A stretch of DNA of 57,840 bases from Flavobacterium cellulosilyticum (lineage in GTDB: Bacteria > Bacteroidota > Bacteroidia > Flavobacteriales > Flavobacteriaceae). Below are positions 17,709-26,453 of the stretch, piece after piece. Position 1 is the first letter of the stretch; every line of letters begins with the position of its first letter. The stretch covers positions 14,724-72,563 of the forward strand of contig NZ_SMFK01000018.1 of assembly GCF_004349355.1 (NCBI RefSeq), written 5' to 3'. Under the pieces are notes generated by a model. That model was not told where the DNA came from, did no database searches, and worked only from the letters and a program-made list of their open reading frames with translations. The translations under genes and the position numbers were made by a program.

Positions 17709-20099
17709 CTAATTTCTCAAAGGCTTCCCTTTAGTTAACATAAATTGAATTCTTTCCAATGTTTTTCGTTCGGTGCAAAGCGATAAAAAAGCTTCTCTTT
17801 CTATATCTAATAAATATTGTTCTGAAACTAAAGTTGGTTCTGATAAATCACCTCCTGCCATAACGTATGCCAGTTTGTTAGCAATTTTTTTATCGTGTTC
17901 AGATATGTATTTTCCAGCTTCCATTTGGTCTGTACCAACTAAAAACATTCCTAATGCTTGTTTTCCTAAAACCTTTACATCAGATCTTCTTATAGGTTGT
18001 GTATATCCAGCATCTGCCAATAATAATGCGTGTTTTTTTGCTTCAGCAATTTGACGGTCTTTGTTTACAACGACAACATCTTTTCCATGTTGCAATATTC
18101 CTAAATCAAAGGCTTCATAAGCCGAAGTCGAAACTTTAGCCATAGCAACAGTTAGGAAATATTCTTGCAATACATTTAATTCCACATCATTTTTACGAAA
18201 TAAATCAGATGCTCGCATGGCCATTTCTTTTGAACCTCCACCTCCTGGAATTACACCAACTCCAAATTCGACCAATCCAATGTAAGTTTCAGCAGCAGCC
18301 ACTACTTTATCAGCATGCATACTCATTTCACAACCTCCACCTAAGGTCATGCCATGTGGAGCAACAACAACTGGAATTCCAGAATAACGCACGCGCATCA
18401 TAGTGTCTTGGAACATTTTGATGGCTATATTCAGTTCTTCATATTCTTGTTCAACTGCCATCATAAAGATCATTCCTATATTGGCACCAACAGAAAAATT
18501 GGAAGCTTGATTGCCAATAACTAATCCTTGAAATTCTTTTTCGGATAAGTCTATTGCTTTATTTATAGCCTGTAAAACATCTCCACCTATAGTATTCATT
18601 TTAGATTGAAATTCTAAATTTAAAATTCCATCTCCTAAATCTTGTATAATTGCACCACTGTTACTCCAAACTTTTTTGCTTTCGCGTATATTATTTAGAA
18701 TGATAAATGAATCTTGTCCAGGAACTTTTGTTTGTATTTTATTTGGAATGTTGTAGAAATAAGTTGCTCCTTCTTTAATGGAATAAAAATTGGAACTTCC
18801 AGAGGCTAGCATGTCACTAACCCAAGCTGCTGGAGCTAATCCTTCTTCTTTGATTAAATCAATTCCGTTTGAAACTCCAATCGCATCCCAAATTTCAAAC
18901 GGTCCGTTTTCCCAGCCGAAACCAGCTTTCATTGCATCGTCGATTTTGTATAATTCATCAGATATTTCAGGAATTCTATTGGAAACATAAGCAAACATAG
19001 CGGCAAAACTTCTTCTGTAAAATTCACCAGCTTTGTCTTTTCCTTTAATCAATACTTTGAATCGATCAATTGGTTTGTCAATGGTTTTTGTTAATTCTAA
19101 GGTAGCAAAAGAAGCTTTTTTAGCAGCGCGATATTCTAAAGTATTTAAATCTAATGACAAAATATCACGTCCTTCTTTTTTGTAAAATCCTTGTCCAGTT
19201 TTACTTCCGAACCATTTGTTTTCAATCATTTTGTTGATGAAGGAAGGCAATTTAAACAATTCGTGTGCTTCGTCGTTTGGGCAGTTTTCATAAATTCCAT
19301 TGGCCACGTGAACTAAAGTATCCAAACCTACTACATCAACCGTTCTAAACGTAGCCGATTTTGGTCTACCAATAACAGTTCCAGTCAATTTATCTACTTC
19401 TTCAATAGTCAAACCCATTTCGCTAACCAAGTGAAAAAGGCTTTGGATTCCGAAAACACCTATTCTGTTTCCAATAAAAGCAGGAGTATCTTTGGCTACG
19501 ACCGAAGTTTTGCCCAAGAATTTCTCTCCATATATTGAAAGAAAATCCAATACTTCAGTTGAAGTTTCTGGACCAGGAATGATTTCAAATAATTTTAAGT
19601 AACGAGCCGGGTTAAAAAAGTGAGTACCACAAAAGTGTTTCTTGAAATCTTCGCTGCGACCTTCACTCATAAAATGAATCGGAATTCCGGAAGTATTTGA
19701 TGTTATTAAAGTCCCGGGTTTTCGGTATTTTTCAACTTGCTCAAAAACTATTTTTTTAATATCAAGTCTTTCTACAACTACCTCGATAATCCAATCTACA
19801 TTGGCTATTTCAGCTATGTCATCAGTAGTATTTCCAGTAGTAATTCTACCAGTGAATTTTTGATTATAAATAGGCGAGGGTTTTGATTTTAAAGCGAATT
19901 GCAAATGATCATTAACTATTCGATTGCGTACTATTTTGCTATCAAGACTATATCCTTTTTTAACTTCGCCTTCGGAAAGTTCACTTGGGATAATATCCAA
20001 AAGCAAAACTTCAACACCGATATTGGCAAAATGACAAGCAATTCCTGAACCCATAATTCCGGATCCTATTACTGCAATTTTTTTAATAGTTCGTTTCAT
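17709..20099 (-). CDS. fadN: 3-hydroxyacyl-CoA dehydrogenase / enoyl-CoA hydratase fusion, FadN-like
   Basis: A 796-residue two-enzyme fusion for the middle steps of beta-oxidation. The N-terminal NAD-binding Rossmann domain (KKIAVIGSGIMGSGIACHFA, about 6-25) leads into the hydroxyacyl-CoA dehydrogenase domain with CGTHFFNPARYLKLFEI and KDTPAFIGNRIG. The enoyl-CoA hydratase module is C-terminal (about 470-690: GLVIGNQASNFSVGANI, GGGCEMSMHADKVVAA, GVGVIPGGGGSKEMA). This dehydrogenase-first order is that of Bacillus FadN and the reverse of E. coli FadB. It follows marR by 129 bases. Confidence 0.93.
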   Translation of the reverse strand: MKRTIKKIAVIGSGIMGSGIACHFANIGVEVLLLDIIPSELSEGEVKKGYSLDSKIVRNRIVNDHLQFALKSKPSPIYNQKFTGRITTGNTTDDIAEIANVDWIIEVVVERLDIKKIVFEQVEKYRKPGTLITSNTSGIPIHFMSEGRSEDFKKHFCGTHFFNPARYLKLFEIIPGPETSTEVLDFLSIYGEKFLGKTSVVAKDTPAFIGNRIGVFGIQSLFHLVSEMGLTIEEVDKLTGTVIGRPKSATFRTVDVVGLDTLVHVANGIYENCPNDEAHELFKLPSFINKMIENKWFGSKTGQGFYKKEGRDILSLDLNTLEYRAAKKASFATLELTKTIDKPIDRFKVLIKGKDKAGEFYRRSFAAMFAYVSNRIPEISDELYKIDDAMKAGFGWENGPFEIWDAIGVSNGIDLIKEEGLAPAAWVSDMLASGSSNFYSIKEGATYFYNIPNKIQTKVPGQDSFIILNNIRESKKVWSNSGAIIQDLGDGILNLEFQSKMNTIGGDVLQAINKAIDLSEKEFQGLVIGNQASNFSVGANIGMIFMMAVEQEYEELNIAIKMFQDTMMRVRYSGIPVVVAPHGMTLGGGCEMSMHADKVVAAAETYIGLVEFGVGVIPGGGGSKEMAMRASDLFRKNDVELNVLQEYFLTVAMAKVSTSAYEAFDLGILQHGKDVVVVNKDRQIAEAKKHALLLADAGYTQPIRRSDVKVLGKQALGMFLVGTDQMEAGKYISEHDKKIANKLAYVMAGGDLSEPTLVSEQYLLDIEREAFLSLCTERKTLERIQFMLTKGKPLRN

Positions 20100-20228
20100 A
20101 TGTTAATGTTTTTTTTAGTCCTATGTAATTGATTCTTCTATTCGTCTATTCGAGTTGCATATATTGATTAATTTTAGCAACTGATTTTCGATGAGACTCA
20201 CTTCATATAAACTGTTTGTAATATATTT

Positions 20229-20672
20229 TTATTTTGAATCTGGAAAAATTTTATTTTCAGAAATGAGATCATTAATGATTGCTGAAACTTCCATAAAATT
20301 CTGAAGCTTTTCTGTAGAAACATTTTGTTTTACAATTTCATTAAATTTTATAACGGTATTTTTTGATAATTCTCTTTTTTCTTTTCCAAATTCTGTTAAG
20401 TAAATTAACACCCCACGACCATCTTCTGGATTTTTTTTTCGGATTATTAATCCTTTTTCTTCCATTGACTTTAATGTTCTAGTGAGGCTTGTGGCTTCCA
20501 TTCCCATTTTAGGACCCAATGCTGTTGATGGAGTTCCACCTTCTTTGTCAATGCTAAGTAATGTAAAACCAGTGGCCATTGTCGCACCATAATTCGACGC
20601 TTCATCGTTATACATTCTTGCAACTGCTTGCCATGTGGCACGAAGAACATAATCTATAGTTTTGTCTTTCAT
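20229..20672 (-). CDS. MarR-family transcriptional regulator of the fatty-acid degradation operon
   Basis: A 147-residue winged-helix regulator. The recognition region ALGPKMGMEATSLTRTLKSM is followed by the wing GLIIRKKNPEDGRGVLIYLT, both diagnostic of MarR. As the first gene before fadN-fadA-fadE it is the obvious candidate to repress the operon, with an acyl-CoA or fatty acid as likely inducer (inference from position). A palindrome at 20729-20740 sits at its promoter. Its N-terminal region DYVLRATWQAVARMYNDEAS is typical of this flavobacterial subgroup. Confidence 0.88.
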   Translation of the reverse strand: MKDKTIDYVLRATWQAVARMYNDEASNYGATMATGFTLLSIDKEGGTPSTALGPKMGMEATSLTRTLKSMEEKGLIIRKKNPEDGRGVLIYLTEFGKEKRELSKNTVIKFNEIVKQNVSTEKLQNFMEVSAIINDLISENKIFPDSK

Positions 20673-20709
20673 ATAATAACTTAATACGTTGTATTTACGA
20701 AATCGTTTT

Positions 20710-20744
20710 CAAATATAATAAAAATTACTATGCATGCATAATAA
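20710..20744 (-). promoter_or_regulatory. marR promoter -7 box with palindromic candidate operator
   Basis: On the coding strand TATATTTG (20717-20710) is a perfect TAnnTTTG -7 element. Directly upstream, where the -33 element should be, lies the perfect palindrome TATGCATGCATA (20729-20740). It extends to 20 bases (20725-20744) with one mismatched pair. MarR proteins bind such palindromes as dimers, so autoregulation of the operon is likely. No TTG at the usual spacing is seen. Confidence 0.55.
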
Positions 20745-20782
20745 AAACACACTAATTTTTAATTTAATTTATTTTAGTTAAA

Positions 20783-20810
20783 AAAACTCATCAATATTTG
20801 GATGAGTTTT
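20783..20810 (-). terminator. Intrinsic terminator after the acyl-CoA ligase gene
   Basis: AAAACTCATC (20783-20792) pairs perfectly with GATGAGTTTT (20801-20810) with an 8-base loop. On the minus strand it runs into seven T residues. It begins 10 bases after the ligase stop. Confidence 0.85.
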
Positions 20811-20819
20811 TGAATGCGA

Positions 20820-22592
20820 TTAATTGTATATTTTTTCAAAAAGAAGTTTGTATTTTTCTAATATAATTTTCCTCCTTAATTTAAGCGTTGGAGTTAGATG
20901 ACCAGATTCGATGGACCAAATATCGGGGGTTAATTCAAAACGTTTTATTTGTTCCCAGTTTCCGAATTTTTTATTTAAATAATCAATTTCTTCCCTAATT
21001 CTTTCAATTACTTTAGGGTTAGTTATAATTTCGATATTGTTAGTTCCTACTTCAATTTTATGAATTTTTCCCCATTCTTTAATGAATTCAAAATTAGGTT
21101 GAATAATAGCTGCAGGCATTTTTTGACCCTCACCGATTACCATTATATGTTCAATAAATCGAGATTGTTTCATTGTATTCTCAAGTAATTGGGGTGCAAT
21201 ATATTTCCCGCCCGATGTTTTGAACATTTCTTTTTTACGGTCGGTAATTTTAAGAAAACCTTCATTATCAAATTCGCCAATATCGCCAGTATGGAAATAG
21301 CCGTCTGCTAATGCATTATTAGTCAAAATTTCGTCTTTATAATACCCCATCATGACATTGGGGCCTTTACACAAAATTTCACCGTCCTCAGCAATTTTAA
21401 CTTCAACATTATCAATTACTCTACCAACAGTTCCCACCTTGAATCCTTTGTTTCTCATATCATTTACTGAAATTACAGGAGAAGTTTCAGTTAATCCATA
21501 ACCTTCCATAACAGGAATTTCAGCAGCTGCAAAAATTCTGGCTAATCTAGTTTGTAATGCGGCACTTCCAGATACCATTAATTCTAAATTACCTCCTAAA
21601 CCTTCTTTCCATTTACTAAAAATTAATTTACGTGCAATTGTCAATTGAAGTTCATAAAAAGCCCCATTTGCCCCATAAGGTTCATATTTGAGACCTAAAT
21701 CGATTGCCCAAAAGAAAAGCATTTTTTTGATTCCTGTTAATTCTGATCCTTTTGCATAAATTTTATCATACACTTTTTCAAGCAATCTTGGAACAGCTGT
21801 AATAACTGTAGGTTTTACTTCTTTAAGATTGTCACTAATTTTCTCTATTGACTCACCAAAATAGACTGAAACACCATAATATTGATATAAATACAGAATC
21901 ATTCTTTCAAATATATGACAAATAGGCAGGAAACTTAATGCACGAGTTTTCCCTGCTTCAAAAGGAATTCGCGAAGCACTATCAAGAACATTTGATACAA
22001 TATTTTTATGGGAAAGCATGACACCTTTTGGCTTACCAGTTGTTCCTGAAGTATAAATAATCGTTGCCAGATCTTCCGGTTGTATACTTTTTTTTTTGAT
22101 TTCCACTTCATTTTGATTGCTTTTATCTTCACCTTGAATAAGTAGTTCAGTCCAATTTTTGCAACCTTCAATATCATTAAATGAATACACTTCTTTTAGA
22201 TTAGGAACATTATCCTTAATAAGATTTACTTTTCTTAATACTTCCTCATCAGAAACAAAACAATAAATTGAACCGGAATGATTCAGAATAAACTCATAAT
22301 CTCCTTCAGAAATTGTGGGATAAATAGGTACGTTTTGGGCTCCTGTTTGTAAAATGCCAATATCCATTATATTCCATTCCGTTCTATTATTGGTAGATAT
22401 TACAGCAATTTTATCATCTTTTTGAATTCCCATTCTTAGGAGAGCTCTAGAAACAGTATTGGCTTTGTCAATATATTCTTGAGTAGAAGTTTTTATCCAA
22501 ACACCGTTGGACTTAGTAACCAAAGAATCAGCTATGTTGAAATGCTCTAGTTGATAATAAGGAAAATCAAATAATCTCGTGATTTCTGCCAT
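20820..22592 (-). CDS. Long-chain fatty acid--CoA ligase (AMP-forming)
   Basis: It activates free fatty acids to acyl-CoA with ATP, feeding the beta-oxidation operon downstream. Motifs are the AMP-binding P-loop ATIIYTSGTTGKPKG (about 176-190), MEGYGLTETSPV, DGYFHTGDIGEF and ITDRKKEMFKTSGGKYIAP. The 590-residue length fits FadD15/FAA-like bacterial ligases. It has a likely promoter at 22616-22645 and its own terminator, so it is transcribed separately from marR-fadNAE although it lies just upstream on the same strand. Confidence 0.93.
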   Translation of the reverse strand: MAEITRLFDFPYYQLEHFNIADSLVTKSNGVWIKTSTQEYIDKANTVSRALLRMGIQKDDKIAVISTNNRTEWNIMDIGILQTGAQNVPIYPTISEGDYEFILNHSGSIYCFVSDEEVLRKVNLIKDNVPNLKEVYSFNDIEGCKNWTELLIQGEDKSNQNEVEIKKKSIQPEDLATIIYTSGTTGKPKGVMLSHKNIVSNVLDSASRIPFEAGKTRALSFLPICHIFERMILYLYQYYGVSVYFGESIEKISDNLKEVKPTVITAVPRLLEKVYDKIYAKGSELTGIKKMLFFWAIDLGLKYEPYGANGAFYELQLTIARKLIFSKWKEGLGGNLELMVSGSAALQTRLARIFAAAEIPVMEGYGLTETSPVISVNDMRNKGFKVGTVGRVIDNVEVKIAEDGEILCKGPNVMMGYYKDEILTNNALADGYFHTGDIGEFDNEGFLKITDRKKEMFKTSGGKYIAPQLLENTMKQSRFIEHIMVIGEGQKMPAAIIQPNFEFIKEWGKIHKIEVGTNNIEIITNPKVIERIREEIDYLNKKFGNWEQIKRFELTPDIWSIESGHLTPTLKLRRKIILEKYKLLFEKIYN

Positions 22593-22615
22593 TTTTTAAA
22601 GAAGTTTATTTATTG

Positions 22616-22645
22616 CAAATTAAGTATTATATATTAATCGAGCAA
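22616..22645 (-). promoter_or_regulatory. Probable promoter of the acyl-CoA ligase gene
   Basis: On the coding strand TTG (22645-22643) and TTAATTTG (22623-22616) are separated by 19 bases. The -7 box differs from TAnnTTTG at one base. Confidence 0.4.
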
Positions 22646-22796
22646 TTATAATACTTTTATTTAATAATTATAAAATTAAAAGGATTGTATTTTTATAAAT
22701 CAACACTTATGATATAATTTGCAATATATTTGTATTTAATTGTTAAATTATTAATTAAATAGCAGTGATTGATTAGCAGATTTTTATTAAAGATTG

Positions 22797-23390
22797 ATGA
22801 TGAAAAAAAACAAAAAAATTATTGGATTTTCTATACTTGCTATAGTACTAGTATTTGTTGGTAAATATGTTTATGATATGAATATCAATCATAATTTCGA
22901 AATTATTACTGAAGGTAAAGTATATAAATCAGGAATGATTCCACCCAATCAGATTGAAGATTATGTCAAAGAATTTCATATTAAATCGATTGTCGATTTG
23001 AGAATGCCTGGAACCAATGACTTAATTTTAAATCCTGAAAAACCAGGGGAATTGATGGCAGAAAAAATAGCTGTTGCAAAAATTGGAGGTGTGAATTACT
23101 TTAGTAATCCTTCAGATCAAATTCCAACTAAAAAAAACATTGAAATATTCACCAAAATAATGGACAATAAAGCAAATTATCCAATATTAATTCATTGTTA
23201 TCACGGAACTGGAAGAGCAGAATTGTATTCGGCAATATATCGAATAGAATATGAAAATTTCACTAATGAAGATGCTCGGTCTGGAGTGAGAACGCTTATA
23301 AAATGGAGTTCTTTTGATGATGGAAAACCTAAAGGAGATTATTTGAAAGCCTATAAAAGCAGAAAACAAATAGAAGCGGAGAAGAAATAG
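22797..23390 (+). CDS. Membrane-anchored tyrosine/dual-specificity phosphatase-like protein
   Basis: Consecutive ATG codons at 22797 and 22800 are the likely starts. The TTG just before them is not needed. The 197-residue product has one N-terminal membrane helix (IIGFSILAIVLVFVGKYVY), and the rest is probably outside the cytoplasm. The signature LIHCYHGTGRAELY contains the CX5R phosphate loop of cysteine-based phosphatases, with HC and GR in the canonical places. The upstream FEIITEGKVYKSGMIPPNQI and SIVDLRMP match the family of PTP-like proteins with 'YRSGQ'-type N-termini. The substrate is unknown. Confidence 0.8.
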   Translation: MMKKNKKIIGFSILAIVLVFVGKYVYDMNINHNFEIITEGKVYKSGMIPPNQIEDYVKEFHIKSIVDLRMPGTNDLILNPEKPGELMAEKIAVAKIGGVNYFSNPSDQIPTKKNIEIFTKIMDNKANYPILIHCYHGTGRAELYSAIYRIEYENFTNEDARSGVRTLIKWSSFDDGKPKGDYLKAYKSRKQIEAEKK

Positions 23391-23392
23391 TT

Positions 23393-23839
23393 TTAATCCA
23401 CATACACTTTTACTCTTTCTCCCATGATATAAATTTTTTTTGTTCTAAAATGAATAGAAAATTCGGCTCTGTTCCAGTCATTTGTTTCGATTGATTTTGG
23501 ATTAATTAAACTGTCATTAGTTTTATACCATAAAGAATAGGCCGAACTATCGAAACCTTCTTTGAATCTTAGTAATCCATCTTCAGTACATTCTAATCCC
23601 CAAGTTATATCTTTTTTTGACAAATCTTTATATTGAAAAATTCCAATTCCATCAGCATTTAAAATTACTATTGGTTCTGATATATTTTCATATTGATAAA
23701 GACCAAGTATAGGATAATTAATTTTTGTTGTAATAAAATGGGCTTTATTTTTAGCTGAAATTTTAGTAACTTTAATGTGAGCGAATGATTGTATTGAAAA
23801 CAAGATTATAAAAAAACACAGATTAGTGAAATTTTTCAT
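23393..23839 (-). CDS. Secreted protein of unknown function
   Basis: A 148-residue protein with a signal peptide ending near SFA (residues 1-20) and a beta-rich mature part. I do not recognise a family. The segments LNADGIGIFQYKDLSKKDI and WGLECTEDGLLRFKEGFDS suggest a compact domain. Its stop lies 2 bases from the stop of the convergent phosphatase-like gene. The start at ATG 23839 is preceded by a 275-base spacer in which I see no clear promoter. Confidence 0.6.
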   Translation of the reverse strand: MKNFTNLCFFIILFSIQSFAHIKVTKISAKNKAHFITTKINYPILGLYQYENISEPIVILNADGIGIFQYKDLSKKDITWGLECTEDGLLRFKEGFDSSAYSLWYKTNDSLINPKSIETNDWNRAEFSIHFRTKKIYIMGERVKVYVD

Positions 23840-24114
23840 AAATTATGTTGGTTGAATAGTATTTATAGACAACTGTAAAAGTAAAAAACTTATTCGTTTA
23901 AAGAAATGAATTTTTTCTCATTCCTGTTTACATCTTATTTAATACGTATCGACAATAGAGAAATGGTTCTGAACTTTCGACACCTTTTCTACCATACTAT
24001 TCTTTTTATATAAGTGGCAATTATGTAAATTTTACTACATATTGTATAACATCCTTATTGCAAATCTCACTCATCTTTGTAAAATAAAAACGTATAACTA
24101 AAATTAAAAAACAA

Positions 24115-24750
24115 ATGAAAAAATTAATAGTATTTATGGCATTAGTTGCTGTCTCAGTAACCAATTCAAATGCACAATCGACAACTGACAATAGAGAAGA
24201 ATTGTTTTTTGGATTAAAAGTAGGAACCAACTATTCTAATGTTTATGATTCAAATAATCAGGATTTCGTTGCTGATTCAAAATTTGGATTTGCAGCAGGA
24301 ACATTTGTTGTTATTCCTTTCAGTAAATTTATTGGAATACAACCAGAGATTATGTTTTCTCAAAAAGGGTATAAATCTTCAGGAACGTATTTGGGAAGTA
24401 CCTATATGATGACCAGAACGACTGATTTTATTGATATTCCACTTTTATTCGCGGTGAAACCAGTAGAACAAGTAACCTTATTATTTGGACCTCAGTTTTC
24501 CTATTTGATGAAACAGAAAGATGATTTTACTGGAGGAACTATTAGTTCAACACAGCAACAAGATTTTAACAACAATAATATTCGTAAAAATATTATGGGA
24601 TTAACTGGTGGTGCTGATTTAAACTTTGGTAATATAGTTGTAGGTTTGAGAGCCGCTTGGGATGTTAAAGACAATGAAGGAAACGGAAATTCAACAACGC
24701 CTCGTTATAAAAACATGTTATATCAAGCCACTTTAGGTTTTAAATTTTAA
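24115..24750 (+). CDS. PorT-like outer-membrane beta-barrel protein
   Basis: A 211-residue protein with a signal peptide (MKKLIVFMALVAVSVTNSNAQ) and an eight-stranded barrel of the OMP_b-brl_2/PorT-like type. The motifs FFGLKVGTNYSN, FGFAAGTFVVIPFSKFIGIQ, EIMFSQKGYK and FIDIPLLFAVKP follow the usual order, and the protein ends in FKF. The name refers to the fold. It is not evidence that this is the secretion component PorT (SprT), which has a different length and setting. The exact role is unknown. Confidence 0.82.
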   Translation: MKKLIVFMALVAVSVTNSNAQSTTDNREELFFGLKVGTNYSNVYDSNNQDFVADSKFGFAAGTFVVIPFSKFIGIQPEIMFSQKGYKSSGTYLGSTYMMTRTTDFIDIPLLFAVKPVEQVTLLFGPQFSYLMKQKDDFTGGTISSTQQQDFNNNNIRKNIMGLTGGADLNFGNIVVGLRAAWDVKDNEGNGNSTTPRYKNMLYQATLGFKF

Positions 24751-25094
24751 ATTTATTTAGGTTTAATTTCTAAAAGCTTTGTTGGTTGCATTTTTCTAAA
24801 AGCTTTGCTTAATCAATTCGCTAAATTAGGGTGTTGAATAGGAAGTAACTTTTTTAATTCTTCCTAGGTTTTGACTAGAGTAGATTATTTAAAAATAGTC
24901 CATAAAAATTGTTGCAAAATGAACAAATCCTATATAGAGTTAGGCTTTTTAAAAATTATTTAGATTAAAATGAGCTCGATATAGTATCGGGCTCATTCTT
25001 TTTATTCTTAGCAATAGATTTCATATTGATTAGGTAATTTTTTTGTCAAAGTGTTTTTTTTTTCGGGGTTTCTTTGGATTTGGATTGATTTGAT
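24751..25094. other. Gene-free spacer with terminator and short direct repeats
   Basis: No convincing gene. An imperfect hairpin (AATGAGC...GCTCATT, 24969-24997) followed by T residues is a terminator candidate, 220 bases after the stop of the barrel gene. The 15-base sequence TTTCTAAAAGCTTTG occurs twice, at 24767-24781 and 24793-24807. Confidence 0.6.
24969..25003 (+). terminator. Intrinsic terminator downstream of the PorT-like gene
   Basis: AATGAGC-T-CGATA pairs with TATCG-G-GCTCATT (one mismatch), with a 3-base loop, followed by CTTTTTAT. Confidence 0.6.
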
Positions 25095-25556
25095 TTATAA
25101 AATCATTTTGGTTAATTCCTTTTCTAATCTGTCAAAATTATCTTCATTTTTATCAATCACAAAACGTTTTATTTTTGCACACTCTTCTGCAGTAGTAAAC
25201 AGCATTTTAAAAATAACTTTCGTCTTATTTTCAGAAATATCTTTAAAGCTTGCCACAACTTGAAAAATGGGTTTTGAAATTCGTTGCCAAGCTATGAGTG
25301 CTGGTTTTTCTATTTTAATAAACTCACATTCATTTTCATAATTTCCTTTATCAGGACCGTGCATTATAAAAATCCATTTTCCACCCACTCTAAAATCAAA
25401 CGTATTAAAAGTGTTTGTGAAACCTGCTGGCCCCCACCAATTTTTTAGATGGTTTGGTTCAGACCAAGCGCGAAATACTAATTCCCTAGGTGCATTTATA
25501 ATTCTTGAACTTACAATTTCGCTGTCCGGTGTTGTTGCTATAATTTCTGTTGCCAT
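25095..25556 (-). CDS. SRPBCC/AHSA1-domain protein
   Basis: A 153-residue protein of the AHSA1 (activator of Hsp90 ATPase homolog 1-like) branch of the START/SRPBCC superfamily. Typical features are SSRIINAPRELVFRAWSEPN, LKNWWGPAGFTNTFNTFDFR and GGKWIFIMHGPDG-like strands (here GGKWIFIMHGPDKGNYENE). These domains have a hydrophobic cavity and varied small-molecule roles, so no substrate can be given. It has no signal peptide, so it is cytoplasmic. It stands alone. Confidence 0.87.
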   Translation of the reverse strand: MATEIIATTPDSEIVSSRIINAPRELVFRAWSEPNHLKNWWGPAGFTNTFNTFDFRVGGKWIFIMHGPDKGNYENECEFIKIEKPALIAWQRISKPIFQVVASFKDISENKTKVIFKMLFTTAEECAKIKRFVIDKNEDNFDRLEKELTKMIL

Positions 25557-25706
25557 CAGAATCTATTTTATAGGTTGTGTTACTTAGAGAATCAAAGTTA
25601 ATTCATTTTTAGTGTTTTTGAATATGTCGCTTTTTGTAATGCTATAACTTCATATAATTGTAATTATGAAATCAGTAGACTAAGTTGTGGGTTTTGGATT
25701 TATTAT

Positions 25707-26306
25707 TTAGTCGATATTAAAATTCAGGTTTATTTGCCCTCCTGTATTTTTGGCTTTATTAAAATCAGATTTTAAAGTATTCGTAAAATTGGTATTCCCC
25801 ATTATTTCAATACTAAAATTATTCAAAAAAGTGAAACCAAAACCAAATAAACCGCCAAAATTCACTTTTTTATAAAAATCATTCACAAGATATTGATTCG
25901 TATCTGATTTTGCATTCAATATTGTAGTTAATTTAATTCCTCCAAGTACATAAAAACCTTTATTATATTCTCTGTTGACATCAAATTTTAAAAGTGCATC
26001 GAGTTGTATTGTATTCAATTCTACTTTATTAAAAAGTGGAGTGGCATTACTGTATTGATCTGAAAAGTAATAATCTTCTTCAATGGTTTTATTGTACATT
26101 AAATTGGCTTTTGCACCAAAACTAGAATTGATTTTATGATCTACAAAAACCCCCAAACTTGGGCCGTAACCTGAATTTGCATATAATGGTCCTTCAATTG
26201 AGATCATATAATAATTCATTCCTGCAATTACACCATAATTTGTGTTTTGCGAAAATCCAATGTAAGAAATCGAAAGTAGTAATAGCGCAAGTAATCTTAT
26301 TTTCAT
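25707..26306 (-). CDS. PorT-like outer-membrane beta-barrel protein
   Basis: A 199-residue protein with a signal peptide (MKIRLLALLLLSISYIGFSQ) and the PorT-like barrel pattern: YGVIAGMNYYMIS, YGPSLGVFVDHKINSSFGAK, ANLMYNKT, QLDALLKFDVN and FGGLFGFGFTFLNNFSIEI. The end GGQINLNFNID lacks a terminal aromatic residue. It shares the fold with the barrel at 24115 but is clearly divergent. The role is unknown. Confidence 0.78.
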   Translation of the reverse strand: MKIRLLALLLLSISYIGFSQNTNYGVIAGMNYYMISIEGPLYANSGYGPSLGVFVDHKINSSFGAKANLMYNKTIEEDYYFSDQYSNATPLFNKVELNTIQLDALLKFDVNREYNKGFYVLGGIKLTTILNAKSDTNQYLVNDFYKKVNFGGLFGFGFTFLNNFSIEIMGNTNFTNTLKSDFNKAKNTGGQINLNFNID

Positions 26307-26369
26307 TTTTGTGTAGATTTTTTTTTATTTGGAAATCGTTTGGTTGCTAATGATGGGTACGAAATCAGG

Positions 26370-26387
26370 TTCCGATAGCTATCGGAA
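26370..26387. repeat. Perfect 18-base palindrome TTCCGATAGCTATCGGAA
   Basis: A self-complementary 18-mer in the 147-base spacer between the PorT-like barrel gene and the downstream-encoded lipoprotein gene. It has no T-tract, so it is a poor terminator. It is GC-richer than its surroundings. I recall CCGATAGCTATCGG-type palindromes as recurrent in flavobacterial spacers, but that is memory and not checked here. Confidence 0.5.
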
Positions 26388-26453
26388 TCGAACAGCAATC
26401 CTACTGATAATAATTAAAAAAAAAACGCTTCCTATTAATGGAAAAGGGCGTGC

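Noticed and set aside
24115..26306. The two PorT-like proteins as type IX secretion components
   Set aside because: They share only the barrel fold; no other secretion genes are near, so the sequence gives no support for a role in T9SS.
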